From Chryseobacterium sp. BGARF1 (GTDB taxonomy: Bacteria; Bacteroidota; Bacteroidia; Flavobacteriales; Weeksellaceae): a stretch of DNA of 64,000 bases. Made by a program: the position numbers and the translations under genes. Every line of letters begins with the position of its first letter. Position 1 is the first letter of the stretch. Below the pieces are notes generated by a model, which saw only the letters and a program-made list of their open reading frames with translations, did no database searches and was not told the DNA's origin. Below, piece after piece: positions 1 through 10,100 of the stretch. The stretch is taken from contig NZ_LELA01000042.1 in assembly GCF_001677955.1 (NCBI RefSeq), positions 124,001 through 188,000 on the forward strand, given 5' to 3'.

Positions 1-1194
1 ATCAATAAAATTGGTCACTTTACAGACTGGGTTATCGGTCACGTACATTTAGGAGCATTAGGATGGAATGGTTTCATGGCATTCGGTGTAATCTATTATT
101 TGGTACCAATCATGTGGAGAACCAAAATGTGGTCTGTGAAATTAGCAAACTGGCATTTCTGGTTAGGTACTTTAGGGATTATTTTCTACGCAGTACCAAT
201 GTATATCGCTGGATTTACTCAAGGTTTGATGTGGAAACAATTTAACCCGGACGGAACATTATTGTGGAAAAACTGGTTAGATACCGTTACTGCAATTATT
301 CCTTACTTTAAAATGAGATTCGTAGGTGGATTATTCTACCTTTCAGGAGGTCTTTTGATGGTGGTGAATGTTTACATGACAATCAAAAAAGGATCATTCC
401 AAAAAGAAGTTCCAGCAGAAGCACCTGCTTTAGCTAATATCAGCAACAGACGTAAAGAAGGAGAAGGTCTTCACCTTTGGTTAGAAAGAACGCCAATCTT
501 GATGACTGTTTTATCATTGCTTACAATTTCTGTAGGTAGTATGGTAGAAATTATTCCTACTTTATCATTAAAGAAAAGTGTACCTACAATTTCTGCGGTG
601 AAACCTTATTCACCATTAGAATTAGAAGGTAGAGATTTATATATCCGTGAAGGTTGTAACGCTTGTCACTCACAAATGGTAAGACCATTCAGAGACGAGA
701 TTGTAAGATTTAACGGTAAAAACGGACAGTACTCTAAAGCTGGAGAATTTGTTTACGACAGACCATTCCTTTGGGGATCTAAGAGAACAGGACCAGATTT
801 ACATAGAGAAGGTGGTAAAAACCCAAGTTCTTGGCACTACAAGCATATGTATAACCCAAGACAAACGTCTGCAGGTTCTATTATGCCACGTTACCCTTGG
901 TTGATTTCAAATAATCTTGATCGTTCTCAAATGGTAGACAAAATCAAGTTTATGAAAAACACCTACGATGTACCTTATACAAAAGCTCAGATCGATACTG
1001 CAGATAAATGGGCAGACAATCAGGCAGCGAAAATTGTAAAAGATATCTTCGTAGAAGCGGCTGACGTGAAAAAAGTGTACGAAAACAAACCTAAAGGAGA
1101 ATTAGAGAAAAAAGAGATTATCGCTCTTATCGCTTACCTTCAGAGATTGGGTACTGATATTAAAACGACAGAAATAAAAACAGCTAGTAACTAA
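1..1194 (+). CDS. ccoNO: cbb3-type cytochrome c oxidase, fused CcoN-CcoO subunits (5' truncated by window edge)
   Basis: The reading frame is open from base 1, so the gene starts outside the window; the first in-frame ATG at 76 is internal. The opening residues (TDWVIGHVHLGALGW) are the CcoN segment carrying the histidine ligands of the two b-type hemes, with the HVH at 40-48. Several membrane segments follow. After a linker near 420-480 comes a membrane anchor and the CcoO monoheme cytochrome c, with CNACH at 655-669 and the conserved GCNACHSQMVRPFRDE region. Fusion of CcoN and CcoO in one chain is the usual form in Bacteroidota. The enzyme is the high-affinity terminal oxidase of the inner membrane, reducing O2 while pumping protons. 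It heads an operon running to 5064, with ccoQ-like starting 18 nt after the stop. Confidence 0.96.
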   Translation: MNKIGHFTDWVIGHVHLGALGWNGFMAFGVIYYLVPIMWRTKMWSVKLANWHFWLGTLGIIFYAVPMYIAGFTQGLMWKQFNPDGTLLWKNWLDTVTAIIPYFKMRFVGGLFYLSGGLLMVVNVYMTIKKGSFQKEVPAEAPALANISNRRKEGEGLHLWLERTPILMTVLSLLTISVGSMVEIIPTLSLKKSVPTISAVKPYSPLELEGRDLYIREGCNACHSQMVRPFRDEIVRFNGKNGQYSKAGEFVYDRPFLWGSKRTGPDLHREGGKNPSSWHYKHMYNPRQTSAGSIMPRYPWLISNNLDRSQMVDKIKFMKNTYDVPYTKAQIDTADKWADNQAAKIVKDIFVEAADVKKVYENKPKGELEKKEIIALIAYLQRLGTDIKTTEIKTASN

Positions 1195-1212
1195 TAAAAT
1201 TAAAAGCTTACT

Positions 1213-1410
1213 ATGATTCCTCAAAACTTTAAAGATATATTATCCAATACTGAAAATGCAGGTTTGTATCAAACATTGGCTCTGATTTTCTTTATGTTGT
1301 TTTTCGTAGCTTTGATAATCTATGTTTTTAGCAGGCCTAAAAAATATTACAAAGAAGAAGAGCACGCTCCACTTGGGGATGACGAAGATGATTTTAATTT
1401 AAAAAATTAA
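1213..1410 (+). CDS. CcoQ-like small subunit of cbb3 oxidase
   Basis: This 65-residue protein has one membrane helix (about residues 20-41) and a charged, acidic C-terminal tail. That is the size and layout of CcoQ/FixQ, the non-catalytic small subunit that stabilises the cbb3 complex. The motif FSRPKKYYKEEE just after the helix resembles the RPKNKKRFEEA region of other CcoQ proteins. It sits between ccoNO and ccoP, the canonical position, with 10 nt to ccoP, so it is surely co-transcribed. The call rests mainly on position, size and topology because CcoQ sequences are poorly conserved. Confidence 0.85.
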   Translation: MIPQNFKDILSNTENAGLYQTLALIFFMLFFVALIIYVFSRPKKYYKEEEHAPLGDDEDDFNLKN

Positions 1411-1420
1411 ACTATTTATT

Positions 1421-2299
1421 ATGAGACAAAGAACACCGGTTGTTGTAAACATTTTAATAATAACAGTATTATTAGTAATATTTTATTATTTATTTGTTCA
1501 GAGCTACTCGTTTTTAGCTTCACCATATTTCTGGGGAACTGTTGTAATCAGTGCTATTTTAGCATATATTCACGGTGCCATCGGAGATTTGATTGAGAAC
1601 AATAAATTTAAAAAATTAACTGCTGAAGAAAAAGCGGCTTACTTAGCTGAAAAGAAAATTCCTTTTCTTAGAAGACAGTATGATGCAGCTTTCAAGAAAC
1701 AGTCAGACTCTCACGAGAAAGATATTCTTATTGACCACGGTTTCGATGGGATTATGGAATTAGATAATCAGTTACCAAAATGGTGGTTAGGTTTATTCTA
1801 TTTCGGAACTGTATTCTGTATCGTTTATATTTGTGCATATGCTTTTACAGATTTTGCTCACCCATTAAGCGAATATGATCAAGAATATAAAGAACAGCAG
1901 GCAAGTATTGCAAAATATCTTGAAGATCAACCACCAGTAACAATAGAATCAGCAGTTTTCTCTGAAGATAATATTGCAGCAGGTGAAGAAGTTTTCAAAA
2001 CCAACTGTGTATCTTGTCACTCAGACGGAGGTAAAGGAGGTATCGGACCTAACTTGACTGATAATTTCTGGCACAACCAACCTGAGAAAACATTATTCAA
2101 AAACGTATTCCACGTTGTAGATAATGGGGTTACAGGAACAGCAATGCAGGCTTGGGGTAAAAATGGAGTTTTAACAGGTACAGACATACAAAATGTTGCA
2201 GCTTACGTTTACTCTATCAACCAGCTTAAAAAACCAATTACTCCTGCAGAAGGCGGTGCACCACCATATGGTGATGAAGCTCATTGGGAAAAACAGTAA
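1421..2299 (+). CDS. ccoP: cbb3 oxidase subunit CcoP, with a single heme c motif
   Basis: The 292-residue membrane cytochrome c has two N-terminal hydrophobic segments, a cytoplasmic loop, a third membrane helix (about residues 118-140, starting at WWLGLFYFGTVF) and a C-terminal cytochrome domain. CcoP passes electrons from periplasmic cytochrome c towards CcoO and CcoN. Only one CXXCH is present (CVSCH, residues 196-200); the proteobacterial subunit normally has two hemes. The N-terminal extension and the WW-containing helix are typical of Bacteroidota CcoP. It lies between the CcoQ-like gene and ccoG. A strong hairpin follows, so part of the transcription may stop before ccoG. Confidence 0.92.
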   Translation: MRQRTPVVVNILIITVLLVIFYYLFVQSYSFLASPYFWGTVVISAILAYIHGAIGDLIENNKFKKLTAEEKAAYLAEKKIPFLRRQYDAAFKKQSDSHEKDILIDHGFDGIMELDNQLPKWWLGLFYFGTVFCIVYICAYAFTDFAHPLSEYDQEYKEQQASIAKYLEDQPPVTIESAVFSEDNIAAGEEVFKTNCVSCHSDGGKGGIGPNLTDNFWHNQPEKTLFKNVFHVVDNGVTGTAMQAWGKNGVLTGTDIQNVAAYVYSINQLKKPITPAEGGAPPYGDEAHWEKQ

Positions 2300-2322
2300 T
2301 TAAAAAAAATATAAAACATATG

Positions 2323-2370
2323 AAAAACATAATTTGTTATTAGATAAAAATAGTAACGAATTATGTTTTT
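2323..2370 (+). terminator. hairpin terminator or attenuator between ccoP and ccoG
   Basis: A 17-bp stem with a single T-G mismatch (arms 2323-2339 and 2354-2370, loop of 14 nt) is followed by a T-rich tract. It separates the structural genes from the assembly genes of the cbb3 operon and could lower expression of the latter. Confidence 0.7.
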
Positions 2371-2393
2371 TCGTTTTTTAAAACCTTATCAAC

Positions 2394-3848
2394 ATGTCAA
2401 AAATAGATGAAGACATCGCTCGTGGTGGACAGGGACAGGTATTAGACCCTGAAACCTATAGAGATTCTATAGGCACAATGGAACAATCTGGTAAAAGAAA
2501 ATGGGTTTTTCCAAAGAAACCAAAAGGTAAATACACCAATTACAGAAATCTCGTAAGTTATATTCTGCTCGTGGTCTATTTTGCCGTTCCGTTTATTAAA
2601 ATTAATGGCAACCCTTTCTTTTTGTTTAACGTTATCGATAGAGAATTCTTTATTGCAGGACAGCCTTTTTATCCGCAAGATTTTTTCATCCTTACCTTAG
2701 GTGCTATTGCATCTCTTATTTTCATTATTATTTTTACGATTGCATTCGGAAGAATTTTCTGCGGGTGGATTTGCCCTCAGACAATTTTTATGGAATCTGT
2801 CTTTCGTAAAATAGAATATCTGATTGAAGGAGACCGAAATAAGCAAATGAAGCTTGCTAGGCAAGAATGGAATACAGAGAAAATCTGGAAAAGAAGTTTG
2901 AAATGGTCGATTTATGTTATTATTTCTCTTATCATTACCCATTTTATGTTTATGTATATTGTGGGCTATGAGAAAGTATTAAACATTATTTCTGAAGGCC
3001 CATTTACTCATCCTACCAATTTTATGGTGATGATTCTTTTTACCGCTGCTTTTTACTTTGTATTTGCATGGTTCAGAGAGCAGGTTTGTACATTGGTTTG
3101 CCCATACGGAAGATTGCAGGGTGTTTTAATCGATAAAGAAACCATCAACGTATTTTACGATTTTAAAAGAGGTGAAAACCGTTCTAAATGGAGAAAAGGT
3201 GAAGACAGAAAAGCGGAAGGAAAAGGAGATTGTATAGATTGTCACCAATGTGTTGTAGTTTGCCCTACCGGAATTGACATCAGAGACGGCCAACAGCTGG
3301 AATGCGTAAATTGTACAGCCTGTATCGATGCTTGTGACGAAGTAATGGAAAAAGTAGGCTTACCAAAAGGTTTAGTACGTTATGCATCAGAAAAAGAAAT
3401 AGAAACCGGAGCTCCATACAAATTTACCGGTAGAATGAAAGGCTTTGCCCTCGTTTTGGTTTTGTTGGTAGGCTTTTTAGGATATTTACTTTCAAGCCGT
3501 GGCGAGATGGAAGCAAAATTCATCAAACCGGCAGGAAGTACATTTTTTGTAAAAGAAGGAAAGATTATCAATACCTACAATTATACTTTCCTTAATAAAA
3601 CAAACGACAAAAAAATTGTTACCATCAAAGTAATAAAGCCTGCCCATGCAGAAGTTGGATACAGCGCATCAAGCAAAATTACGGTAGAGCGTGACAAAAT
3701 TTCTAAAGGAACCATCAACATCAGCTTCCCAGAATCGGAAATGAATTTGTCGAAACAAAACATCACCATCGGCGTTTATGATATGAAAGGAAAATTGATT
3801 GATTCTTATCAAACGTATTTCGAAGGACCTTTTAAATTACAGTTTTAA
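2394..3848 (+). CDS. ccoG: cbb3 oxidase assembly protein CcoG (polyferredoxin)
   Basis: This 484-residue inner-membrane iron-sulfur protein belongs to the CcoG/FixG/RdxA family, which helps reduce copper during maturation of cbb3 oxidase. Membrane helices flank the conserved cysteine motifs CGWICPQ (near residue 123) and CTLVCPYGR (near 230). Two ferredoxin-type [4Fe-4S] motifs follow, CIDCHQCVVVCP starting at residue 280 and CVNCTACIDACD starting at residue 304. The C-terminal 140 residues form the Ig-like FixG C-terminal domain. It is 11 nt upstream of fixH and in the expected place after ccoNOQP. Confidence 0.95.
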   Translation: MSKIDEDIARGGQGQVLDPETYRDSIGTMEQSGKRKWVFPKKPKGKYTNYRNLVSYILLVVYFAVPFIKINGNPFFLFNVIDREFFIAGQPFYPQDFFILTLGAIASLIFIIIFTIAFGRIFCGWICPQTIFMESVFRKIEYLIEGDRNKQMKLARQEWNTEKIWKRSLKWSIYVIISLIITHFMFMYIVGYEKVLNIISEGPFTHPTNFMVMILFTAAFYFVFAWFREQVCTLVCPYGRLQGVLIDKETINVFYDFKRGENRSKWRKGEDRKAEGKGDCIDCHQCVVVCPTGIDIRDGQQLECVNCTACIDACDEVMEKVGLPKGLVRYASEKEIETGAPYKFTGRMKGFALVLVLLVGFLGYLLSSRGEMEAKFIKPAGSTFFVKEGKIINTYNYTFLNKTNDKKIVTIKVIKPAHAEVGYSASSKITVERDKISKGTINISFPESEMNLSKQNITIGVYDMKGKLIDSYQTYFEGPFKLQF

Positions 3849-3859
3849 ATTTTTAAATT

Positions 3860-4312
3860 ATGAAAAATTTCACTTGGGGACACGGCATTTTTTTAGCTTT
3901 AGCCTCATTCATTATATTTATTTTATCGATGATTTTTCTTTTCCCAAACGGACAGAAAAACTCTGAAATGGTGACCGACAAATATTACGAAGAAGAACTT
4001 CTTTATCAATCTGTGATTGATGCCAAAAAACGTGCAGACGAGTTAAAAGATAAACCCATTTACTCACAAGCAGCGGATGGTATAAAACTAACTTTACCAC
4101 AAGACATTAATAATGATAATACGGTGGTAAGTTTTGTATTGAACAGATCCGATGATCAGAATTTAGATGTTAAAAAAACGGTGAAGCTAGATGCAAATCG
4201 ATCATTCATCATTCCTGCAGCAGTTTTAAAAAATGGAAATTATACCTTAAGACTTCATTGGATCAAAGATAAAATCGATTACAGACTCGATTATGATGTG
4301 ATATGGAAATAG
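3860..4312 (+). CDS. fixH: FixH family cbb3 maturation protein
   Basis: The protein is 150 residues with one N-terminal membrane helix (about residues 10-30) and a periplasmic domain, which fits FixH/CcoH. The segment YYEEELLYQSVIDAKKRA just after the helix is typical of the Bacteroidota version. FixH interacts with the oxidase subunits and is needed for stable cbb3 assembly. The gene follows ccoG by 11 nt and its end overlaps the next start by 10 nt (4303-4312), indicating translational coupling. Confidence 0.88.
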   Translation: MKNFTWGHGIFLALASFIIFILSMIFLFPNGQKNSEMVTDKYYEEELLYQSVIDAKKRADELKDKPIYSQAADGIKLTLPQDINNDNTVVSFVLNRSDDQNLDVKKTVKLDANRSFIIPAAVLKNGNYTLRLHWIKDKIDYRLDYDVIWK

Positions 4313-5064
4313 CATTGATCATATCTGCAATTGGTCTAGGCTTCGCATCCGGTTTTCACTGTATCGGAATGTGCGGCCCCATTGCGTTATCAATGGGTTT
4401 GACCAAAAAGCAGGCAACCAATTATTATCTTCAAAATCTTACCTATCAGTTTGGAAGAATTGCAACCTACGCTTTTCTAGGTGCAGTTTTAGGAATTGTA
4501 GGTCAGGGATTTGAAATGGCGGGTTTTCAGCAATATCTTACGATTGGAGTAGGAATTTTGCTGATTATTATGGCTTTATTTTCATTTGGCGGAAAAGATT
4601 TTGCTTCAAAAACTCCTTTTATCTCTAAATTTCTTTTTAAAGTTAAATCGAACCTCGGAAAGCTGCTTCAGAAAGCAGATTATCGCTCAAGGTTCACCAC
4701 CGGAATTCTGAATGGGTTTTTACCTTGCGGAATGGTTTATATGGCTCTTACCGCAAGTCTTGCAAGTGGTGGAATTTGGCAGGGTGCTTCTTTTATGGCA
4801 TTATTCGGATTGGGTACACTTCCATTTATGTTTACCATTGTTTTGGTGGGAAATCTGATGAACCAAGCATTTAGAATTAAAGTGTTAAAATTCGTTCCAG
4901 TTGTAATGATTATCCTTGGTGGATTGTTTATTCTAAGAGGTCTTGAACTTGGGATCCCTTACATTTCTCCGCCATCGGAAGCAATGAAGGTTTCTCCGGA
5001 GCATGATGTGAATTGTCACAACACAGACCCGAATCATAAACATAATCCGGCAACCTGTCATTAA
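4303..5064 (+). CDS. TauE/SafE-like (cytochrome biogenesis type) membrane protein
   Basis: This 253-residue protein has about six membrane segments. GFHCIGMCGP near residue 17 and FLPCGMVYMALTAS near residue 144 are the paired cysteine motifs of the DsbD-like transmembrane family that annotation pipelines call sulfite exporter TauE/SafE. In cbb3 operons such proteins are thought to take part in copper or heme delivery; that role is inferred from context. The last 20 residues are rich in His and Cys (HDVNCHNTDPNHKHNP), a plausible metal-binding tail. The 10-nt overlap with fixH supports this start. A decayed copy of this 3' end lies at 6276-6340. Confidence 0.85.
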   Translation: MEIALIISAIGLGFASGFHCIGMCGPIALSMGLTKKQATNYYLQNLTYQFGRIATYAFLGAVLGIVGQGFEMAGFQQYLTIGVGILLIIMALFSFGGKDFASKTPFISKFLFKVKSNLGKLLQKADYRSRFTTGILNGFLPCGMVYMALTASLASGGIWQGASFMALFGLGTLPFMFTIVLVGNLMNQAFRIKVLKFVPVVMIILGGLFILRGLELGIPYISPPSEAMKVSPEHDVNCHNTDPNHKHNPATCH

Positions 5065-5076
5065 TTAATCCTATTT

Positions 5077-6093
5077 ATGAAGCTTAAAATTAGTTTTCTA
5101 TTTATCATTCTATCTCAATTTTTTATCTCTCAACAGGGAAAAACAATTAATAACCAAACAACGGCTTTCGAAATTTCAGATAAAAATGATTCTATAGAGT
5201 TTATTGTTTATGATACTAAATTAGAGCAGAAAAAACCGGTATTTCTTTGGTGTCAAGGTTCACTACCCTATCCGATCTATGTCAATTCAAAAGAAGAAGG
5301 GCTTTGGATCATTGGAGGTGGAATTACCAATTTTGATGTAGAAAATATTGTGAAAAATTATCATTTAGTAATCATTGCAATGCCCAAAACACCTTTAATA
5401 GCCGATGAGAAAGATATTAACGAATCTTATTGGTATTACGGAAATTCTAAAAATGAAAATCAGCCAACGTTAGAATTTCAAAAAGCTGACTATTTAGAAA
5501 ATTATGTAAATCGTGCTCAGAAAGTCCTGAAATTTTTAAATAAGCAAAAATGGGTAGACCGTTCAAAATTGATTGTCGCAGGTTCTTCTCAAGGTTCAAA
5601 AGTGGCAACTAAAATCGCCATTGCTAATAAAAATGTTTCTAAACTAGGATTATTTTCAGCAAATCCATTTGGCAGAATTGATCAGAATATCCGAAATTAT
5701 CGAAAAGATGCAGAGCAAAGAAAAATTACCTGGGAAGCTGCAAATAAAGGAATTGAAGACGAATACCAAATGTTCAGAGATGCATACAATCCGAAAAAGT
5801 TAACCGAAAGACCAGAACTCCTTGCTTGGAAATCTTTCTCAGTACCTTTATTGGATGATTGGTTACAATTTAAAAAACCAATTTATTTAGCGTATGGAAC
5901 TCATGATATTGCAAGTGATCTGAACGATCTAGTTCCGCTATATTTTATCAGAGAAAATAAAAATAATCTCACGCTGAAAAGATATTTAAACCTCGAACAC
6001 AATTTCTTTGAAGTTGAAAATGGAAAAATCAATCATCAAAAACCGCATTGGGAAGAAGTGATGAACGATTTTGTGGAGTGGACGTTGAAGTAG
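5077..6093 (+). CDS. secreted alpha/beta hydrolase
   Basis: The 338-residue protein begins with a signal peptide (MKLKISFLFIILSQFFISQQ). The nucleophile elbow GSSQG is at residues 169-173 (Ser171). The likely acid is Asp277 in GTHDIAS and the likely base His308 in NLEHNFF, which gives the full triad order of the alpha/beta hydrolase fold. The substrate cannot be told; carboxylic ester or peptidase-like activity is possible. The gene is 12 nt downstream of the cbb3 operon yet has no obvious link to respiration. It is flanked by two copies of the preceding gene's 3' end, so it may be a later arrival. Confidence 0.82.
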   Translation: MKLKISFLFIILSQFFISQQGKTINNQTTAFEISDKNDSIEFIVYDTKLEQKKPVFLWCQGSLPYPIYVNSKEEGLWIIGGGITNFDVENIVKNYHLVIIAMPKTPLIADEKDINESYWYYGNSKNENQPTLEFQKADYLENYVNRAQKVLKFLNKQKWVDRSKLIVAGSSQGSKVATKIAIANKNVSKLGLFSANPFGRIDQNIRNYRKDAEQRKITWEAANKGIEDEYQMFRDAYNPKKLTERPELLAWKSFSVPLLDDWLQFKKPIYLAYGTHDIASDLNDLVPLYFIRENKNNLTLKRYLNLEHNFFEVENGKINHQKPHWEEVMNDFVEWTLK

Positions 6094-6275
6094 CAAATGA
6101 TTTTACTTGAAAATTCCTCTACTAAATTTCAATTTTTTGAGATTAGTTTTATTTTTTGATGTAATATAAATTGAGAGCGATGTACAAAAGTACAACACTT
6201 TTAAACACAAAACTATCACTATTGAGATATGTTTATTTTACTTGCTTAAAGTCAAGAGGCTTTGTGCAGCTTGGT

Positions 6276-6340
6276 GCATGATGTGAATTGTCATAACACA
6301 GACCCAAACCATAAGTAAAATGTGGAAACGTGTCATTAAT
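6276..6340 (+). pseudogene. decayed duplicate of the 3' end of the TauE/SafE-like gene
   Basis: Bases 6276-6340 align without gaps to 5001-5065, the last codons and stop of the TauE/SafE-like gene, with 55 of 65 identical by my count. The copy keeps HDVNCHNTDPNH in translation, then hits an early in-frame TAA, so it is not functional. The rest of the 371-nt gap 6094-6464 holds a terminator and otherwise nothing I could recognise. Confidence 0.85.
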
Positions 6341-6390
6341 TTTGCATTATAGTTCTATTTCATAATAAAAATAGAACATTATTTAACACA

Positions 6391-6420
6391 AAAACCACTG
6401 CAAAATTGCAGTGGTTTTTT
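6391..6420 (+). terminator. rho-independent terminator downstream of the hydrolase
   Basis: An 11-bp perfect stem (AACCACTGCAA at 6393-6403 with its complement at 6406-6416) is followed by a T run. It ends plus-strand transcription and, because A residues precede the stem, could also end the minus-strand lipoprotein gene. Confidence 0.85.
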
Positions 6421-6464
6421 CTTTGTTTACAAGCACTAACTAAAAGCTCAAATATACAAGAGAA

Positions 6465-7124
6465 CTACTTTTTAGTTTTTACATACATATTTGTATTGCC
6501 TAAAGTAACATCTTTTTTATTTTCTTTGTAAGTAAAAATAGCAGCTATTCCTGAAATTGCATTTTCATCAACACTTATTGGAATTTCGCACTCATAACAA
6601 TCATTTTTAAATATACATTCCACTTTCCCATCATTAATTCTCATTTTCTTTATTGTATCTCCAGTTATATAATCGAAAGATACCTTGTCGATTATTTCTG
6701 AGGACTTTGGATAGTAAATTTTCAAAAGGAATTTATGCTTGGTCAAAGTATAATCATAATACATACTTAAATCCTTTTGTAGAATCCCTTTTTTATAAAT
6801 TTTCATTTGGTTTTCCTTTGGAAATTTTGGTGAAACATATTCAATATCAAAATCATTATCATTAGCAGTATCTACTATTTTCCACCAACCTATTTTTTCA
6901 TTAGATTGAGTATTAAAAAGTCCTTTTATTTTATAATTTTTATTTTCTCCAACAATTCCTATTATTGAATCATTAATTTTAGTTTTTTTGATAGTATAAT
7001 TCTTTAATTCTAATAAATTAGAAAAATTTCTTTCTTCATTTTTTTGACAATTTTTTAAAAAAAATGCTAAAAATAAAAGTAAAATAAAAGATTTACCATC
7101 CAAATGTTTTGTTGTGCCATTCAT
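6465..7124 (-). CDS. lipoprotein overlapping the RHS gene end; candidate immunity protein
   Basis: I do not recognise this 219-residue protein. A hydrophobic segment ending in FFLKNC gives a lipobox with the cysteine near residue 26, so it is probably exported and lipid-anchored. The mature part is charged, with many Lys, Asp and Asn residues. The ATG start overlaps the end of the upstream RHS gene by 32 nt (7093-7124), so the two are translationally coupled. A small gene directly behind the variable C-terminus of an RHS protein is the usual place for a cognate immunity gene; that role is inferred from position only. It could instead be an unrelated accessory lipoprotein. The terminator at 6391-6420 lies just beyond its stop. 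Confidence 0.7.
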   Translation of the reverse strand: MNGTTKHLDGKSFILLLFLAFFLKNCQKNEERNFSNLLELKNYTIKKTKINDSIIGIVGENKNYKIKGLFNTQSNEKIGWWKIVDTANDNDFDIEYVSPKFPKENQMKIYKKGILQKDLSMYYDYTLTKHKFLLKIYYPKSSEIIDKVSFDYITGDTIKKMRINDGKVECIFKNDCYECEIPISVDENAISGIAAIFTYKENKKDVTLGNTNMYVKTKK

Positions 7125-10100
7125 TACCTTCAGCTCTATTTATTGAATCTACTTTATTACGAAAATCCTGTCTATCAATCAATTCATTTGATCTTGAAAC
7201 TTTTTTCACTGTATCATGTTGTATAGGATATCTTAAAGTTTCACTAATAAAAATACTATCATCATCACCACTAAATGGATTTCCAATTCCTTCTACATCT
7301 AAACCAAATTGGATTGCAGCATCTCCTATATTTTTACGCTCAAGCCATCTATTTCTCCCATAGAACATAAATATTCGCTCAAACATATCATTGCTTTCTA
7401 TTTTATCTCCTGGTTTTACTTTTTTCATTGTTTCTGGGTCAGGTTCATTTATTCCTCCTGAAAGACTATAAAAAGTTTCTTTGTTATCTCCTAAACCACT
7501 TAATGCTTTCATAAGATCAAAACTATCATCTCTTTGTATTATTACTTCTTCAATGCCTCTTGTCAGTCCACCTTCATAACGTCTTCCTCCTCCCTCTGGC
7601 GAATCATCATATACCCATGCATCTGCAGCATAAAATAAGTTACCATCTCTATAAGTTTCTCCTAAATATTTGTAACCATCTTTATCTCCATTACCATCAA
7701 ACCATTCAATAACATTTGTCTCGTTATTTTCATACCAATCTTCTAGTCTTCCATCAGGATCAATAAATCTAATTGGATTATCATAAGCATATCGGTATGG
7801 CGACCAACGTCTATCAGCTTCAGCAAGCGGGTCTACTACTCCCCATCTTCCAATATCTGGCATATAAAATCTTGCACCATAATCATACATTCCAGATTCC
7901 TGTAGTTCTTTCCCATTGTACTTGTACTTGTACGGGTTATTCATCAAAGCATTATAACCTTCATGTCTCAATCCAAAAGGATAATAGTTGTTTTCTTCAA
8001 GAACTTGTATACTGCCACCATTATATAAATAACTTAATCTTACATTTCCCAAATGGTCTAAATAATTGTAAATATACTTATTTTTCTCAAAATCATAATA
8101 TCCTTCAGCTGTTGGTACAAATTTTAGCTGTAGAGGAGTAGGTGATGAAAGAAAAATATGTTGGGAATACTGAAAACCATCTAAATAGTCGGTAGCCAAT
8201 TCTACAGTTTCCCAATTTCCGACAACATCCATTTCGGTTGTAAGATACTTCTTTTGCAATTTCTGTCCATCCGCTCTGTATTTATACTTCAGTTTGTAAG
8301 AATTTACAAAAAAATTGCTGCTGTTTGCCACGACTTCATTTGGTAGATTAAGAAAATTATAATTAATAGAGTTAATACCTTTATCTAAATGTTTATCCAT
8401 ATTTCCATTTAAATCATAGGTAAAAGTATTTTGCAAAGCATTGTACCCTGAAAAATTATTAAGAACCCCTGCAGGAAGTCTTATTTTATCCAAACGGTTT
8501 CCTGTATAATCATAAATTAAATCATCAATTTTTTCGGCTGTTGTTCCTGAAGAAGGCTTTGAAAATCTTTTTAATGTAGCAATATTTCCATTGAGATCAT
8601 AGGTAAGTTGCTCATTATAATTACCATTGTTGATAAGTGATGATCCGGGTTCTGAATAGATTCCCTGCAGTAATCTGCTCAGTCGGTCATAGGTATAAGA
8701 ATATCTGCGTCTGTTGTCATTAGGATTTGTTGATGTTTTCCAGTCAATCTCCGCGATATTACCGTTGAACCTACCTGTTGAAAAATTAGTATTTTCAGGA
8801 TTCGTATATTTTATTGCATATCCGAAAAGATCTCCATTATTTAAATCATTTGGATTATTAATTTGGGTCATCCATCCTCGAATATTATACTGGTAATCTA
8901 CTTGTTGTAGTGGTGAATTTATATTTACACCACCCACTTTTTTACTTTCCAGCTGTGAAAGCTCGTTATATTTATTCTGAGCAAGATATTCCACCGGATT
9001 ATTATCAACCTGATGGGTATGGGTCAATAGTCTGTTTTGATGATCATAAGTAAAGTTTTCCGTAATCATCCTTTCAGTATCACTATCCAACCTTTTGTGC
9101 CTAGTAATTTCCCTCTTTGGGATTCCCGAAAAATCAAGCTCAGACTCTTCTTTTGTATAACCTCCCAAATGGTTGATGGAATGGCTTCCAATCACTCTTC
9201 CTTTCTGGTCATACCAGTTATAGTTTTTTGTCCAATTATCGTCTTCAATATTTTTCATATAAGAAGCTACTGGTAAACTTTTGGTATTAAGATGTAAACT
9301 TAAGTCATCTGTCAATACTGGTAAATTAGTAACTGTAGGATTAAATGACGGAGTAGATGGAGGATAGGTATCGTAATAATTTACTGATAACACGGTTTCA
9401 AGATAAGGAAACATTATATTAGAATAATAAATTTGCATCCCATTTCTTGTAAAACCTCCGGCTTCCCTTTTTTCCGTAATAACCAAGTTGTTTATCATAT
9501 TTTGCAAAGCTTCCCGGCTGCCTTCTCCTCTTACAATACCGGTATAGATAACTCTTCCAAACTTGTCATATTTAGTAAAAAGCCATTTGTCAGAAGGATG
9601 CATAACTGCATCCTGAGTGAAAATTAATTGATCTGCTTTGTCATACACCATATATTCCCAACCTTTCCCTGGGAGCTTTTTTTCAACCAATCTACCCCAT
9701 TCATCATATCTGTATTGATAACAGAGCGTGTTTAAAATTGAATCTGGTATTTCATCACCATTACCTCCTCCATACTCACTAATAAAACTAAAATCAGCTT
9801 GAGGTGAAATAACAAAAGCCAATTGATTGTATTCATTATAAACGTAATATGTATCTGCTCCATCTTCAGCATCGTTGATTATTTTTCTAACCAAAATAAG
9901 CTGACCCTGTACGTTTTTAAATTCAATGGTTTTATTTCCATCTTCATCGGTTACCGTATTTTTATATAGTTGATTAGGTAGGAAATTTTGGAGCAATTTA
10001 ACGGATGATTCTGTTCTGCCGCCAACCCATGTTGTTGTGGTGGTTACATATTTTCTCACGTCATATGAGGTATTGGCTTCATAATTAAATTTTACAGGTT

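Noticed and set aside
7773..8141. 122-codon plus-strand frame opposite the RHS gene
   Set aside because: It is a shadow of the RHS repeats; the composition is His/Tyr/Leu-rich and unlike a real protein.
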